A DNA stretch of 64,000 nucleotides from Plutella xylostella (Eukaryota; Arthropoda; Insecta; Lepidoptera; Plutellidae). The notes below the pieces were generated by a model. That model ran no database searches. It was not told the origin of the DNA and saw only the letters and a program-made list of their open reading frames with translations. The DNA lies in NCBI RefSeq assembly GCF_932276165.1, contig NC_064004.1, positions 72,001 to 136,000 on the forward strand, given 5' to 3'. Of the stretch, positions 21,701 to 36,700 are shown piece by piece. Position 1 is the stretch's first letter, and each line of letters opens with the position of its first letter. A program made the position numbers and the translations under genes.

Positions 21701-24700
21701 TTTGATTCCTTCTTAAGAGCGTTGGTCTCCTGAAACAGGTAGAAATCAGTTGTAATTATTGTGGTTGAATTTAGGAGCCCCAGGATAAAGTGTTTTCGAG
21801 TTCTTTAGGAAAAGCGGTAAGTCATTATTGACGTGTATTGATGACAAATACAATGGAGGAAGAATGGAGGAACGGGAATAACTACACTAAATCCGTCGTG
21901 AGCTTGCTGTTACACCTAGACTTGAGTGGCATACATCTGCCGAGGATATCTGGGTGACCATTTCACTCCGATCGAGTAACTCAGAAGTGATCAAATTAAA
22001 TATATGCACAGTTTATATTATCGAAGACTCTATGGGCTCGACGGCAAGTGCTCAGTTATTAACCTTCTCTAATAATTTGTATGACATTGTTTCGCAGAAT
22101 TCCGAAGACAACTTTATAATATTAGGGGATTTCAATCAAAGTAGTATTACTTGGACAAAGGATTCTGATAATCTTGAGTTGCAGCCTCTTAATGTATGTG
22201 GTGCAAATCAGCGCAATTTTATTGATACTATATCGACGGTGGAAAGCCAAAATGTTTGAAGCGCCATGACATAAAATGTTCACCAGAGCGATTTAAAGTT
22301 TGAAATTTTCGAAAAAAAATCATATCCCTGTAATTATTCTAGCTATGGATTTAAAAATTAAAATACGTAAAATTGAAATAGTTTTCTATGTAATTCTGTA
22401 TATAAAATGAATGTACATATTCTATTTACTGTAATAAGGGACATAAGACATAGGCATATGAAATCTCAGTCAGGTAAAATTGGCTTAAACGACATTAATA
22501 TTTTAATAAAATACAAGTAAAAACAATTTAAAGACCAAGGAGATTTAACCATCACACCAGCATAATGTTTTATAATGAATTTATGTTACTTTAAACATTC
22601 CATTACAATGAATTCACCGCCAGACTAAGGCAATTTATATCTAAGATGAATGACTTAAAGAATAAATGTACTTATTATTGGACCTCAGAACTCGAGAACG
22701 GTTGAACCGATTTTGGTCTAGAAACATTTGTGGAAGTCCAGGGAAGGTATAAAAGGTAAGAAGGGTAGGGTAGCGTAGGGTAGGGTAGGGTAGGATAGGG
22801 TAGGGTAGGGTAGGGTAGGGTAGGGTAGGGTAGGGTAGGGTAGGGTAGGGTAGGGTAAGAGGCGGTATTTGCGGGCCAGCTAGATTGAAAACAAAAGTGT
22901 TCATGTATCGGCACCGTATGTTAGTGTGGGCAAGACACATTAGCAATTATCAATCCATAAGCAGCGTCGCTCGCTTTAAACTATCTGTCAGATTCATACA
23001 ATATACGCTAGATTTCATAAGCAAGCGACGATGCTTTAGGATTGTTAATGGCTAATGTTTAGTGGTGGTAACCCCAAAGGTGGTAACCCCCAAACCGAGA
23101 ACCAAATCGACCGACGATTAGTCGAAAATGGAGACACTTCTGGATGTTAGGAATAAGAGGGATGCTGATGTCAATAGTGATCATCACTAAGTCGATGGAA
23201 AAATGTGCTTGAAGATAGCGGGAGTTTAGGAGCAGGCCACAAGATCTGCCAAAGGTGTCGTGTAATTAAGCTGCAGGACCCACAAGTTAGAAGATAACTT
23301 AGTATCCAGATCGACAACAAATACCATCAACTAAGTCTGGACGAGGTCTCATTCAAAGATCACAGGTCTGGCACCAAAGACGTATTGTTAAAAATTTGCG
23401 AAGAAATAATAAGGCACAAGGAACACTTAAAGAATGAATGGATGTCTAAAGAAACATGGGATATGATCAACCATCAAGGAAGACTTAACGTCGAAGATGA
23501 GACCACAACCATCGATCGGCTGCCATAGGAAACATATATACAAAGCATCTTGAAGAACATTGCAAAAACCCAGGATATCTCCTTGTTACTATGGAAGATT
23601 GACTTTCAAGATGGTATGGCGACATTGCCGAAGTTTTTAATGATTCTAATTTCCACCACCTGAGGAATTGGATGCAGATGCAAATATACCAGGAGCATCT
23701 TGTATCTTGATGAATAATCGTAATCATTATGATTAATAAAATCGGCAGGTCGCTAAGGCTAGTCAGAGGCCTTCGGGCGGCTTGAAAACGTCTGACAGTT
23801 GGGTGGCCCACATACCCGACAACTCTCTCAGCACAAGATTGCTTGTGTTGGGGCCCACCAACCCACGCTAGGCCAGCGTGGTAGACTAGGCCTAAACCAT
23901 TCCTTCATTGGAAGGAGACTCGTGCCCCAGCAGTGGGGACATAATGGGTCGTGATGATGATTAATGATGAGATTTATGACTATCCTGCATCTTGACAGAA
24001 ATTTAAATATCCAACCCACAAATAATACGAATTGATGCGGACCATAACGATCGCTGAAGAGTGGCAAAGTACCAGGGAACGATGGGTTTCCTACGGAGGC
24101 ATAAAAAGCAGGATAGATGTAATATACCAGATATTGCACTCTTCAGCGATGGAGGATGATGAAGTGAAGTTAGAGTAAAAGTTAATTTAATTCATGTCCA
24201 ACTTATTCCTATTAATTAAATTAAATTCATTTATTTCAGATAACTTGATCCATATTCAGTACATGTCATAAAATTCAATAAACAAAAAACAATACATTAA
24301 CAACGAGCACAAGAATTAACATAAGTACAATTTATCATAAATCAAGGTTTGCTTTTCGTTAAAATACTTTATTCTGAAAACACAGATACAAACAGGTCGT
24401 GGTACTCGTGGTCACTCACTTAAAACGTGGTCTTCTATTTCGTATAATTACCTAACAATTATCAAAATCGGTTAAGTTGATCCAGAGTTTTGCGCTTGGG
24501 AACACATTTTTGGTTAGATTTTTATACAGATAAGAAATCCTGTTTCTGACTAGATTTCGATATAAATTATTTAAGAATAAGTTTATTTTGGATACATAAT
24601 TTTTATTTTGTATAAAAAGTTATGTCATGTTAATACAATACAAATATTTTGCATTAAGAACCATATTGACATAGAAAAAATATTTAATAAAAATAAATAT

Positions 24701-27700
24701 TTGGTTGGATCCATACATCACTAGCTAATGCACATACTGAAAAATCTAAATTGGTCACGTTTTATCGAGGTGTCAGTTCGTCTATACGCTAGTATATACT
24801 AAGTCTATGGTTGGATCATTTTAGAGAAACGTTAAAATACCCAATTTAGAAGAAAGGATCCAAGTGCATATTTTTTTTTAATAACACAATAAATATTAAT
24901 TATAGCAACACTATTATTTAGAACCTGTATAAAGAGTAATATGCCTAATAGATATTATAATTTATTGTAGTTATCTGGTGATATAATAAAAATATAAGTA
25001 TAGTTTTATACTGGCGAACGAATCTGAGTTTGTACCTACGAAATTATGCTGCGCACGCGGCGCCTACTGTCGCATAGACGCCAGTCCTCCCCCAATGAAT
25101 GTCCCGGCGGGGTACTGAAGCGACACCTTTCCAACTGGTCCTATTTATAGTAATGGCGTTTTCACGGAATATCCGTCTGGATATAACAGCTTAAACACCA
25201 TAAACCGCTTCATTGCGATTCTTTTGAATTGTTTTATATCACTTATATCAATTATCTACAAATCGCAAAAAACCGCTTAAGTGCCAATTTTACCATTAAA
25301 CAGATTTAGGTAAAGTTGTATTAACCGCCAAACGCCGCGAGTAAGGCTGACCGGTAAAATGGTTTAAGTGCCAGTGAGGCTTAAATTACAATTACGTAAA
25401 ATATATTAAGTGCTTGTATGTTATTTTTGACAAAAAGGCATTTAGTTTTATATCCATTATATTTTATTTCGCAATCAGGTAGGTCGCTTAAGTAACTAAT
25501 GATGCAAATTCACAATAATTCAAAATGAATTAAGTCACAGTGTTTTACTATTTTAGTAAGGGTAAAATGTTTTATATAACTTTATTATTGATCATGTATG
25601 TTTGAACATACAAATGACTAAAAAAGTGGCTCTTAATACAAGAAAAAACTATTAAGATTTCCAAAATCTTCGATGTCTTAAGCGCCAAAAAAGTGCTCAG
25701 ATCGAAACGAGACCCGCACCATTCGAAAGAGAAAAATCAGGCGATTCCAACGGTGTATATAACTCATATTCGCCAAAAGTGGCGGATAAAACATTCTGCC
25801 TTTCCACCGTCGATATATTCTTGTCTTTTAGCACAATATAATTATATTCCTAATGCCAACAACCGTATACTCGATTTGATGCTCTCCGACCTGCCGTTAG
25901 ATGTTATGAGATGTGATGACCCTTTTTTTAACTAAGGAAGACTCACACCACCCATCAATATTAATTTATGCCTCTTACTTAGTAACAAAGTCGGCGGAAG
26001 TAAAACCTAGAACCAAATTTTTATATAACAGTGCTGACTGGGATTCTATTGGATCTGAATTAAATAAAATCGATTGGTATGCTGAGATTACTTCTAGATC
26101 CCTAGAAGAAGCAGTAAATTTCTTCTATAACACTATTTACAAACTGAGGTCTTCATTCGTTCCCTCAAAGTCGATCTCCCCGTCAAAATTTCCGCCCTGG
26201 TATTCTAAAGCCTTAATAAAGCTTTTAAAAGAAAAAACTAAGTTCTTCAGAAAATTTCGCGTTTACAATAATTTATCTGACCTATATACGTACACTCTGT
26301 TAAAGAATCGCACAATTGAGTTGGAAGCTCAGTGCTATAGTGCCTTTGTATCAAAAGCAGAGGAGTCAATTACAATTAACCCCAAAGCGTTCTGGTCCTA
26401 TGTGAAATCCAAAAATAAAGGGTCTTCTTTTCCATCCATTATGTCATATAATGGGGTTACGGTAGATTCCACTGAAAAAATATGTGACCTATTCTCTGAA
26501 TACTTTCACTCCACCTTTATTTCTCCTACTGTTGGCAACTCACTTGACTTAGTAGATCATGAAGTCATAACACACGACTCCTTGCAAAACATACATTGTA
26601 TAGAAGTTTCTGATGAAAAACTTCTGAGACTCTTAAAGAATCTAGACATATCTATTTCGGCTGGGCCTGATGATATCCCTCCTTCTTTTATTACCAACTG
26701 TGCAAAAAGCCTAGTACTACCCTTATCTTTACTTTTCAGACGGTCTCTCACTGAAGGATTAGTACCTACATTGTGGAAAACAGCATTTATTACCCCTATT
26801 CACAAGGGAATAAGTCCAAAGTTGAGCATTACAGGCCTATCTCCAAATTATGTGTAATTGCAAAAGTGTTTGAAAAAATTGTGTATGACCAGTTATATTC
26901 TTCACTGCAATCATCGTTTTCTTCTTACCAACATGGTTTCTTAAGGGGTAGATCTACAGTCTCTAATTTGCTGCTGTTCAATGATTTTTTAACAAGTAAC
27001 ATGGATGGGGGTGGTCAAGTTGATTGTATTTACACAGATTACAGTAAGGCCTTCGACAGAATTGACCACTCAATACTTCTTAATAAGTTGTTGAAGATGG
27101 GAATTCACGGTGACTTATTTCGATGGTTAACCTCCTACGTCAACCGACGTTCTCAGGCGGTAGTCATTAATGGTTTTAAGTCTCCTTTCACTCAAATTCC
27201 CTCTGGAGTTCCCCAAGGGTCTCTTCTTTGTCCTCTCCTGTTTGTAATCTTCATCAACGATATAAGTAGTTGCTTTCAGCACTCACAAATATTTCTTTTT
27301 GCTGATGATATGAAGATTGCAAAGAGAATGTACGATCAAGATGATCAAATCGACCTTCAATCTGACTTGCGTAGATTAGATAGCTACTGTGTTGCAAACA
27401 AATTAGATCTTAATGTTTCCAAGTGCTTTCTAATCTCATTTACACGCAAACCCCAACCTTTTCAATTCCACTACTTACTAAAGGAAAATAAAATAACTAG
27501 GGTTAATCAGATCAGAGACCTTGGGGTTGTTCACGACGAGAAGCTCCTATTCTATCAGCATATCGAACAACTTATTAAAAAAGCTAACAAAGCAATGGGA
27601 TTCCTTATAAGAGTATCAAAGAATTTCACGCAGATCAAAACCATCAAAATAATTTATTGTGCCTATGTACGAAGCATACTCGAATATGCCTCACAAGTAT

Positions 27701-30700
27701 GGAATCCTAGATACAAAGAATATGTAGCCAGGATAGAACAAATTCAAAGAAGATTTTTACGCTATCTATCTTACAGGACCGGCATAACAGATGCCAGCTA
27801 TGATGAACGTTGCGCTTCGAGGTATAGTGGATTGTCCTGCGTTGCTGAGTCTGATAACACTATATGCTCCAACTAAGTTTTTGCGTAATCCGTCTTTGTT
27901 CTATGTACCCCTTGTTGCAAGTAATTATAGGCAAAATTCCTTTTTCTGGCGTGTACCACAGGTAGTTAATGATATGTTGTGTGATTATAACGATATTGAC
28001 ATTTTCACCAACAGTTTACCTTCAATATGCAACCGGTTGGCTCGTGGCTATTTTGTTTCTCAAACCCGTGTATTAGTTTAAGTTTTAGTTTAAAGTTTGT
28101 CAATTATAACCATTTTTTTAAATAAGTATTCTATAAGTAACTAATTGTTAAAAAACCGTTACGTACGTAAAATATGTTAATAATGTTTTACCTAAAGGTG
28201 GAAACTTGTTAGACCTAAGTTATCTTTAGTTTATTTTTAGATTATTATATTTACTTAGTTAAGTTTTCCTAAAAAAATAAAATAAAATAAAAATAAAATA
28301 ATGTTTCTCACTGTGGTGAAAGGATCAGCCAGTCGATTACTAGGTGACCAGGGGCACCAGCTGATAGATCACCAAAGGTTAACTGGTAGAAAATGCTGCT
28401 TGCATTAAGTTCGCCTTTGTACCAATTTACTTTGTGCAATAAAGAATTTAATAATAATAATAATCATTCAGGGATACTCCTCTTCTTTGCCCCATAATGA
28501 CAATGAGCTCCAAAATCTGTGTCATTTTAGTGTTTACATTAAAATTTGTACCTTTTTATCTTTTGTTTTTGTAGAAGAACTTTTCGGACTTGCGGAAGGC
28601 GTACGACCCTGAGGAAATTTTGAACAATTATTCATAATCATCATCATCTATCAAAAATACCTAAGTACTTACTTGAAAAAAAAACTAATACCTACTTACT
28701 TAATAAAATTATACATATTTTATTTACGTATTCGTATAGGGAAAACATACCTTTCCTTTTACCTTTCCAGCCTTTTTCTTTGTGCTACTTCCAGAACTTG
28801 CAACATCAGAATCCTGCGAAAGTACATTAAAAAAGTAACTAAGTACCTAATTATGACTCCACTATTCTATTCTATTCTCGGGGTGTAAATACCTGCACCT
28901 GGCTCTCTCGAGTGGAACCTTTGTGCATATCCCCAAGGTCTAAACTGCCTTCCTAAGCTTGGACCATTTCCCCGCTGATCCACTGCGGGTTGGTGGGTTC
29001 ACATAAATTATCTAGATGTGCTAAATCTAGATATCCTCACGATGTTTTCCGTCACCGTAAGAGCGATGATATATTTATATACATTGTACTTAAGTTAAAA
29101 GAACTCCACACAGAGACAATTTTTTCCAGTAGTTCAAAATATTTTTTTACCTCCTGTACTTTAATTATAATGTTGTTTCAATAATATTATGTTTTTACCT
29201 TTTTAGCCTCTTTCTTTGTGCTACTTCCCGAACTTGCAACATCAGAATCCTGCGAACGTACATTAAGTCACTACTAGGCTACAATTTTTTTTTTACCTAG
29301 TGTAGTTTAATTATAATGTTGTTTCAATAATATTATATTTTTACCTTTTTAGCCTCTTTCTTTGTGCTACTTCCCGAACTTGCAACATCAGAATCCTGCG
29401 AACGTACATTAAGTCACTACTAGGCTACAATTTTTTTTTTACCTAGTGTAGTTTAATTATAATGTTGTTTCAATAATATTATATTTTTACCTTTTTAGCC
29501 TCTTTCTTTGTGCTACTTCCCGAACTTGCAACATCAGAATCCTGCGAACGTACATTAAGTCACTACTAGGCTACAATTTTTTTTTTACCTAGTGTAGTTT
29601 AATTATAATGTTGTTTCAATAATATTATATTTTTACCTTTTTAGCCTCTTTCTTTGTGCTACTTCCCGAACTTGCAACATCAGAATCCTGCGAACGTACA
29701 TTAAGTCACTACTAGGCTACTTGACGCTTTTTTAAGGAAGGTTATGATTGATAATTGCCTTATTAGATCAAAAAAATATTCTCATCTTTTTGGGACCAAG
29801 AAAATCCCACAAATTAATTTTAAAGTTTTACTTTTCGTTACAGGCGAAAACGCTATCGGCCATAATGAGGCGTTTGTTAAAAAAAAAAAAGTTCCTTTTT
29901 GGAGAAATAGATGGCGTTGTCTGGGGTTGTACCAACTTTCAAACCCTCAGAACACACTCAGATCACAATATGTTATTCTGTGAGGCTAACGAAATGTGAA
30001 AGTGACGTAGGTAGGTAGAATTGTAGTATTATTTTCTCTATGATGTCGATGTCACTGTTGCTTCAGCGTTCAGTGCGATTGTGCGTACAGCCGTTCTTTT
30101 CAAGTTTTCTCAGTTTCCTTGTGTTTCTCCTGTATTAATTGAGTTGTAGTTGAGCTATCTGCTCCTCCTCCCTTGATACTGTAGAGTTAGTGCACTTGAG
30201 ATAGTGACTCTTTTGAGATAGTGACTGCTATACTGTAATAATGCCTAAGGACTATGGATCATGGTCCCTAAATAAATAAATAAAAATAGAAAATCAGTTC
30301 TCGCACGCAGCACCCGTTCAAACGGCGCGCATAGAGAAAAGAACACTAGGTGACGGCGCGGGTAGAACTATTCACAGAATACTTAGCACTATCCCAAGCC
30401 ACATGCAGTCTGAGCCTCGGAAGGATGGCTCGCGCTACCACCCGACATTTAATCACAACTAGTGAGTTCTTATTCTGAGTTTAGTACTCTTTGCTCTCTA
30501 TGTAATTTTTGACAGTTGGTAAACTGCGTTTTCACGCCATCTATCGGCTTACCCAAAAGCTCAACTGACAGCTGTCAAGGAAAACGGCTCATTATTTGTT
30601 TTACAATTGTCTATGATGTGGAATGATGTGACGTCAGAAGGGAGCAAATCACTATGAAATCAGTCATTTATCACAGTTGAAGATACCACTAAACTAAAAC

Positions 30701-33700
30701 TCTTGACACAGCACGAGACAGCTGACGTCACAACATGGCCGATAGCGTTTGCAGGGTACAAAATAATAATAATTAAAAAAAATTATTAATTGCAATTATG
30801 CAACCATCCTGGTGTTTAATTAGCCGAAATCAATATAATTTTGGTTTCGTAAATTCAATACTGCAATAAATTCTCATTTATTGTCCTGAATTTGATATGA
30901 GTCAAGTACTTTTATTTGTAATATTTGTACAATAAAGAGTTAAATAAATATACATTTATTATTAGATACTGGATATTTGTAAACCTTTATATTAGTTTTA
31001 ATTTGCTGTGCCCGACAGGGTCCTAATTTAATGTATTGAACACCTGTAAAACTTACTTATGGATGCAATAAAAGATTGAGTATTGAGTATACATAATATT
31101 ATGACTCCACACAGAGTCAATTTATACCAGAAGTCGTTTCAAAATGAATTTATAATATAAGTACCTACTTACCTAGGTATTGAAATTATAATGTTTCAAT
31201 AATATTATATTTTTACCTTTTTAGCCTCTTTCTTTATGCTACTTCCAGAATTTGCATCCGAATCCTGCGAAAGTACAGAGTGAAATTATTACAGTCTCGT
31301 TTCAGTAGACGGTACATACCGTTCTTTCATGTAGTCAATTTATAAACCAAACATCGTAAATTATTTAAGTATAAAAAAAATCTAGATATTCATGACAATC
31401 AAATGTATGAAGTAGCTATATGAAATAGAGATTCAGGGTAAGTAAAGAAAGGGTAGAGAAAGAGTTTATTTAAATATGTATTGTACGGTCATGTGCAGAG
31501 AAACCTGACCCCCCTCTCATAAAAACAATGCTTCTGAGAGGGGTCAGATTTATCTGCCTTATACTGTACGTGTATTCTAACAAATTGTTAAGAGATAATT
31601 TAGGTATTACTGAGTAAATTTATGTTGTTCAGGTCAAAATCCGACTGTGGCATTAACTGCCAATTTCTCCATAGTCGGTTAGAGCATAACCAGCGAGTAG
31701 TGGTTGACTTTTGACACATCTGTCATGAATTTTATATGGAGATGACGTTTAATTTATATATCAATCCCTGTCGGTTAGATAACACTAAGGGTCTGTTCCA
31801 CAATGTCTGGTTAGTGGCTACCTGACGGATAAAATACATGGTGTCACTTTCTGTTATTATTTTTTAGACAGTGACAGCATGTATTTTATCCGACAGGTAG
31901 CGACTAACCAGACATTGTGGAACAGGGGCTAAATATAATATATGTTCCTGACCAAAATCCAGAACTCACGTAATTTGGCAAGTAATTTTAAAGTAGTTAA
32001 ATAATAATAAAATTATAAATTACCGGATCAGGACACACCAAGTGGGGGCAGGGAATCCTCTGGAATGAAGTAAATAAGTGAGTACATACAATTATTACTT
32101 ACATAGGTAATTGTAATAAACTAAAAGTAACAGCAACTTAGAAGATCGATTTATTATATATTTGATGATAACACATTATGATGATGAGACGACCGGATGG
32201 CGTAGTGGTTAGTGGCCCTGACTGCTGAGCCGAAGGTCTCGGGTTCGTTGTTTAAAACACAGATACCTATTTGTTTACATATAACTGGTTGTAGGTTTGA
32301 TCTGGTTTAAGTTGAGTCAAACTATAATATTTTGATGCTTGAAGTTATATTTTTTGTTTACTTACTAAATTCACATTTTGTAACTCTGTTTCTCTTAAAC
32401 TTAACGTAAGCATGTTTTATTTTATTTTATAGTACCGTCTAATATTGGAACATTTCTGACTCCTGGAAACAGAACTGGTCGTCCGAAAAGAGAAATTGAT
32501 GAGTTTACTATGTGTGCCCTTCGCCAACAGATCCAGTTTTTTTATACAGTTGTAATGCCGTTATCTAAATAAATATGTATTGGTTTCACATTAGCCTTCA
32601 TATTAACACCTTCTAGCTAGAATAAGTGCTTTTTTGTGGGTGGTAAGTAGTTTTTAAAATACAGAAATGGGTAGGTATTTCACAGGCACAATTTCAAGTA
32701 TCAAAGTCGGTTTTGTTTCACTATATAGGGATGCTACATGAAAGATAGCTGCGCCCTCATTTATTTTCAGGACTTTATAATTCAGCTGTAGTTACTTAAT
32801 AATTTTTATATTTTTTATTTACGTATAGGGAAAACGTACCTTTCCTTTTATCTTTCCAGCCTTTTTCTTTGTGCTTCTTCCAGAACTTTCAACATCAGAA
32901 TCCTGCGAAAGTGACTACATTGAAAAAGTAACTAAGTACCTAATTGTGACTCCTCTATTCTATTCTATTCTCTGTGGGGGTGTAAGTACCTGCACCTGGC
33001 TCTCTCTCGAGTGGAACCTTGGTGCATATCCCCAAGGTCGAAACTGCCTTCCTAAGCTTGAACCATTTCCCACCACGCTGGTCCACTGCGGGTTGGTGGG
33101 TTACATATCTAGATGTGCTAAATCCAGATATGCAGGTTTCCTCACGATGTTTTCCTTAACCGTAAGAGCGATGGTATACATTGTACTTAAGTTAAAAGAA
33201 CTCATTGGTACATGTCAGCGCGGGGATTCGAACCCGCATCTCTGGCGTGAGAAGCGGTCGCTTACCCGACTGAGCTACCACCGCCTAGGTACTTTAATTA
33301 TAATGTTTCAATAATAATATTATATTTTTACCTTTCCAGCCTTTTTCTTTGTGCTACTTCCAGAACTTGCAACATCAGAATCCTGAAATAGCACAAAGCA
33401 ACTATTATGAGCGTAAACACCATACATACAAGTGAAATTCTTTCAGTCTCGTTTCATACATACATACATATGCTCACGCCTGTCTCCCAGAGGGGTAGGC
33501 AGAGACTATGGATCTCCACGTGCCACGATCCTGACACATTTCTTTCGCTTCCTCCACATTCATAAGTCTCTTCATACACGCACGTCGGTTTCGGAAACTC
33601 CTAATTTGGCTCTTCTTGAGTATGTCGCCTATCTGGTCGACATACTTTCGCCTAGGACGTCCTCTACCGACACAACCATACATCTCCGCACAATAAATTT

Positions 33701-36700
33701 CTTTCGTCAGTCTTCTTTCATCCATCCTTTCAATGTGACCAAACCATCTCAACATTCCCTTTTCAATTTTGGTCACTACGTCTTCTTTTACTCCAACTCG
33801 ATCTCTTATAACACTATTCCTTATCCTATCATTCAGTTTTAGTCCACACATACTTCTTAGAGAGCGCATCTCAACAGCATTTACCCTACTTTCATTCTTC
33901 TTCTGCCAGACCCAGCTTTCACTTCCATACATTAGTGTAGGGACCAACACTCCCCCATGAACAGCCAAACGAGCCTTTTGAGACACGTTTTGACTCCTCA
34001 TGAAAGAGTGCAAGGCCCCATTTACTTTATTTCCCGCTTTCACTTTTCTTTCAATATCCCCCTCACATTTCCCATCCCTCGTAAACAGACTACCTACCCA
34101 AATAAACAAACTCATTCACTTGCTCCACTTTTTCGTTCTCGATCGTGATCTTACATTCAGTTACCTCTTCCTCTCTTTCAAACACCATAACTTTCGTCTT
34201 ATTAACATTCACTTTCATTCCTTTCCTTTTAAAACTTTCATGCATGAGAGTTACTTGTTGTTGCAGCTGTTCTACCGACGATGCAAGTATGACTTGATCG
34301 TCAGCATACAGCAAACACTTAAGAAGCAACTCTCCTATTCGCAAACCTCTTTCATCATCTTTCATATCCTTGAGACAACTATCCATAAATAAATTAAACA
34401 GCCAAGGCGAAGCCACACATCCCTGTCTTACACCTCTGTGGATACCAAACCAGTCAGTGTAGGCTCCGTTTATCCTGACACACGCACTAGACTCCCTATA
34501 AAGGGACCTCAGTGCCCGCGTCAGGTGGCCGTCCACTCCATAAACGGATAGTGTCTCCCATAAATCATTCCTCCTCACTCTGTCATAAGCCTTCTCTAAA
34601 TCTACGAAGGCACAGAACACCTTTTGCTGCTTTGCAAGGACCTTTTCTGTGACGCTTCGTAGAGAAAAGACTTGATCCGTACATCCCATCCCCTTTCGAA
34701 AACAAACCTTGCACATCCCAGATCTTTTCTTCCGTCTCTTTCACTACCCATTCAATCAATATTTTTGCATACAATTTACCAACTATACTTAAGAGGCTGA
34801 TGCCGCGGTAACTGTTGCAGGTCTGGAGCGAGCCTTTTCCTTTATACAAAGGAACTATGACCGCTCTGCACCAGTCGCGTTTCACACCGTTCTTTAATGT
34901 GGTGAATTTTCAGGGCAACCTTTTTAGGTGTTTTTGTGATTTTTCACAAATTACAATTTTTTTTACTATATATTTATGACAATGTAAGTACTTATATGAA
35001 ATTTAATAAAGATTGAGGGTATATAGGAAAAGACGTGTGGGCATAAGGAGAAAGTCGTGGCTCCGTAACATAAGAGAATGGACGGGAGTGGCCAGCGTGG
35101 AACAGCTGATGCGCTTGGCGAAGATTAGAGAGGAGTATGCAGAGCTGACCGCCAACCTCCAGTACTTGGAGTGGAGAGGCACTTGAAGAAGAAGGAAAAG
35201 AGGGTAGTATAGTATTCAAAGGAAGGGTAGAGAAAGGGATTTCATTTAGTATGTACACATACTCCAACCTATGATGCACAAACTCAAAATTTCATGCACT
35301 TTGCTGTTAGATTATACTCATACTCTGGGTATGTATAGTTTCCAATGAAATGATACTTTTTTGCTGGGGGAACGCACACTTACTTCCGTGCACCGTAAAA
35401 ATGATTGATCTCTGATTTGGTACCTTTTTATCTTTTATGTCTGTAGAAGATATTTTCGGACTTGCGGAGCTCGTACGACCCTGAGGAAATTGTGAACAAT
35501 TATTCATCATCTATCATAAATAAGTACTAAACAAAACCAGATATTTTCTCAAAAAAAAACAGTTAAGTAATGTTTTATAAATACTTATACTTAATTATAT
35601 TTTTTACCGTTCCAGCCTTTTTCTTTGTGCTACTTCCCGAACTTGCAACATCAGCATCCTGCGAAAGTACACTACACTGTTATTAGTAATCTTACGGAAT
35701 TCTGACAGTTATCAATTTTAGACAAATCAGAGATCACAAACCTTTTTGGGCTGGGCACTTTTTCAATACGAGTCTGGACTATGAGACTATAATATATATT
35801 TGTTTAGTCCCTGTATCCATTTTATTAAGTGCGGCGCTCCAAATTAAAAGGGGATTTACCTACGGTGAGAAATAATTACCGTACCTACCTAAATATATTA
35901 CAAACAGTGAAAAATACAATTAAAGATAATCTCAATTATCTTATATAATTATCGCTGTCGTAGAAAATATATCTATTCTATTCTATTCTATTCTCTGTGG
36001 GGGTGTAAGTACCTGCACCTGGCTCTCTCGAATGGTACCTTTGTGCATATCCCCAAGGTCTAAACTGCCTTCCTAAGCTTGGACCATTTCCCACCACGCT
36101 GGTCCACTGCGGGTTGGTGGGTTCACGTATCTAGATGTGCTAGATCTAGATATGTAGGTTTTCCTCACGATGTTTTCCTTCACCGTAAGAGCGATGGTAT
36201 ACATTGTACTTAAGTTAAAAGAACTCATTGGTACATGTCAGCGCCGGGATCGAACCCGCATCTCTGGCGTGAGAAGCGGGCGCTTACCCGACTGAGCCAG
36301 TTGGACTCGCGCAGTGAGTGTTCCGTACAAGTATACTTAATTACCTGAGGTAGTTTTCCTTTTAATTTCATCATAATTATGTACATCTATACGAAATAAC
36401 AGCTTGATATCTTTACCCGTTTCCGAGAAAAAAGGTGGTGACAACAAAGTGCGATCTTATAAGGGTTCCTTTTTTTCCTTTTGAGGTACGGAACCCTCAA
36501 AAAGAATAGTGACAATCGGATCAATCGTTTCGGAGATATGCGTGGACAAACATACATACCAACAAGCATATAAACGTACATAGGTACATAAACATTTATA
36601 AAATTTTGAATATTTGTTTATTAGCCCTAATACTCGTATATTGTCATATGTCAATATGGTGCAGTTCCAATAATCTTACATACATACCGAACATATTATA

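Larger units (their letters stand above)
21870..28290 (+). mobile_element. LINE 2: non-LTR retrotransposon split by a TIR element
   Basis: Endonuclease fragment 21870-22232 (NFIILGDFNQSS) resumes after the 3.6 kb insertion at 25814 (NNRILDLMLSDLPLD). The reverse transcriptase follows, with DYSKAFDRIDH, SGVPQGSLLCPLLF and FADD at 27298-27309. Three frameshifts (near 25920, 26800 and 27830) make it non-functional. It ends in an A-rich AAAATA tail near 28290. Jockey/CR1-type by motif style. It lies antisense in a gene E intron. Confidence 0.8.
31217..32059 (-). repeat. Duplicated exon block, paralogue of 45479-45980
   Basis: Both blocks hold an exon RIPCPHLVCPDP followed by a D(S/A)D(A/V) exon, with matching intron sequence. 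This block carries three MITE insertions that the other lacks. Confidence 0.8.

Noticed and set aside
22763..22857. Possible telomeric repeat
   Set aside because: The unit is TAGGG, not the insect TTAGG, it is short, and it lies inside a transposon copy.
29143..29718. Possible CRISPR-like array
   Set aside because: Units are 146 bases, fully repeated without unique spacers, and lie in a eukaryotic genome with exon signals.
33215..33287. tRNA-like sequences, here and at 7308, 36240, 61675, and in the SINE-2 heads
   Set aside because: They have A- and B-box-like motifs, but each is joined to a conserved SINE body and they lack a clean cloverleaf end. They are SINE heads, not tRNA genes.
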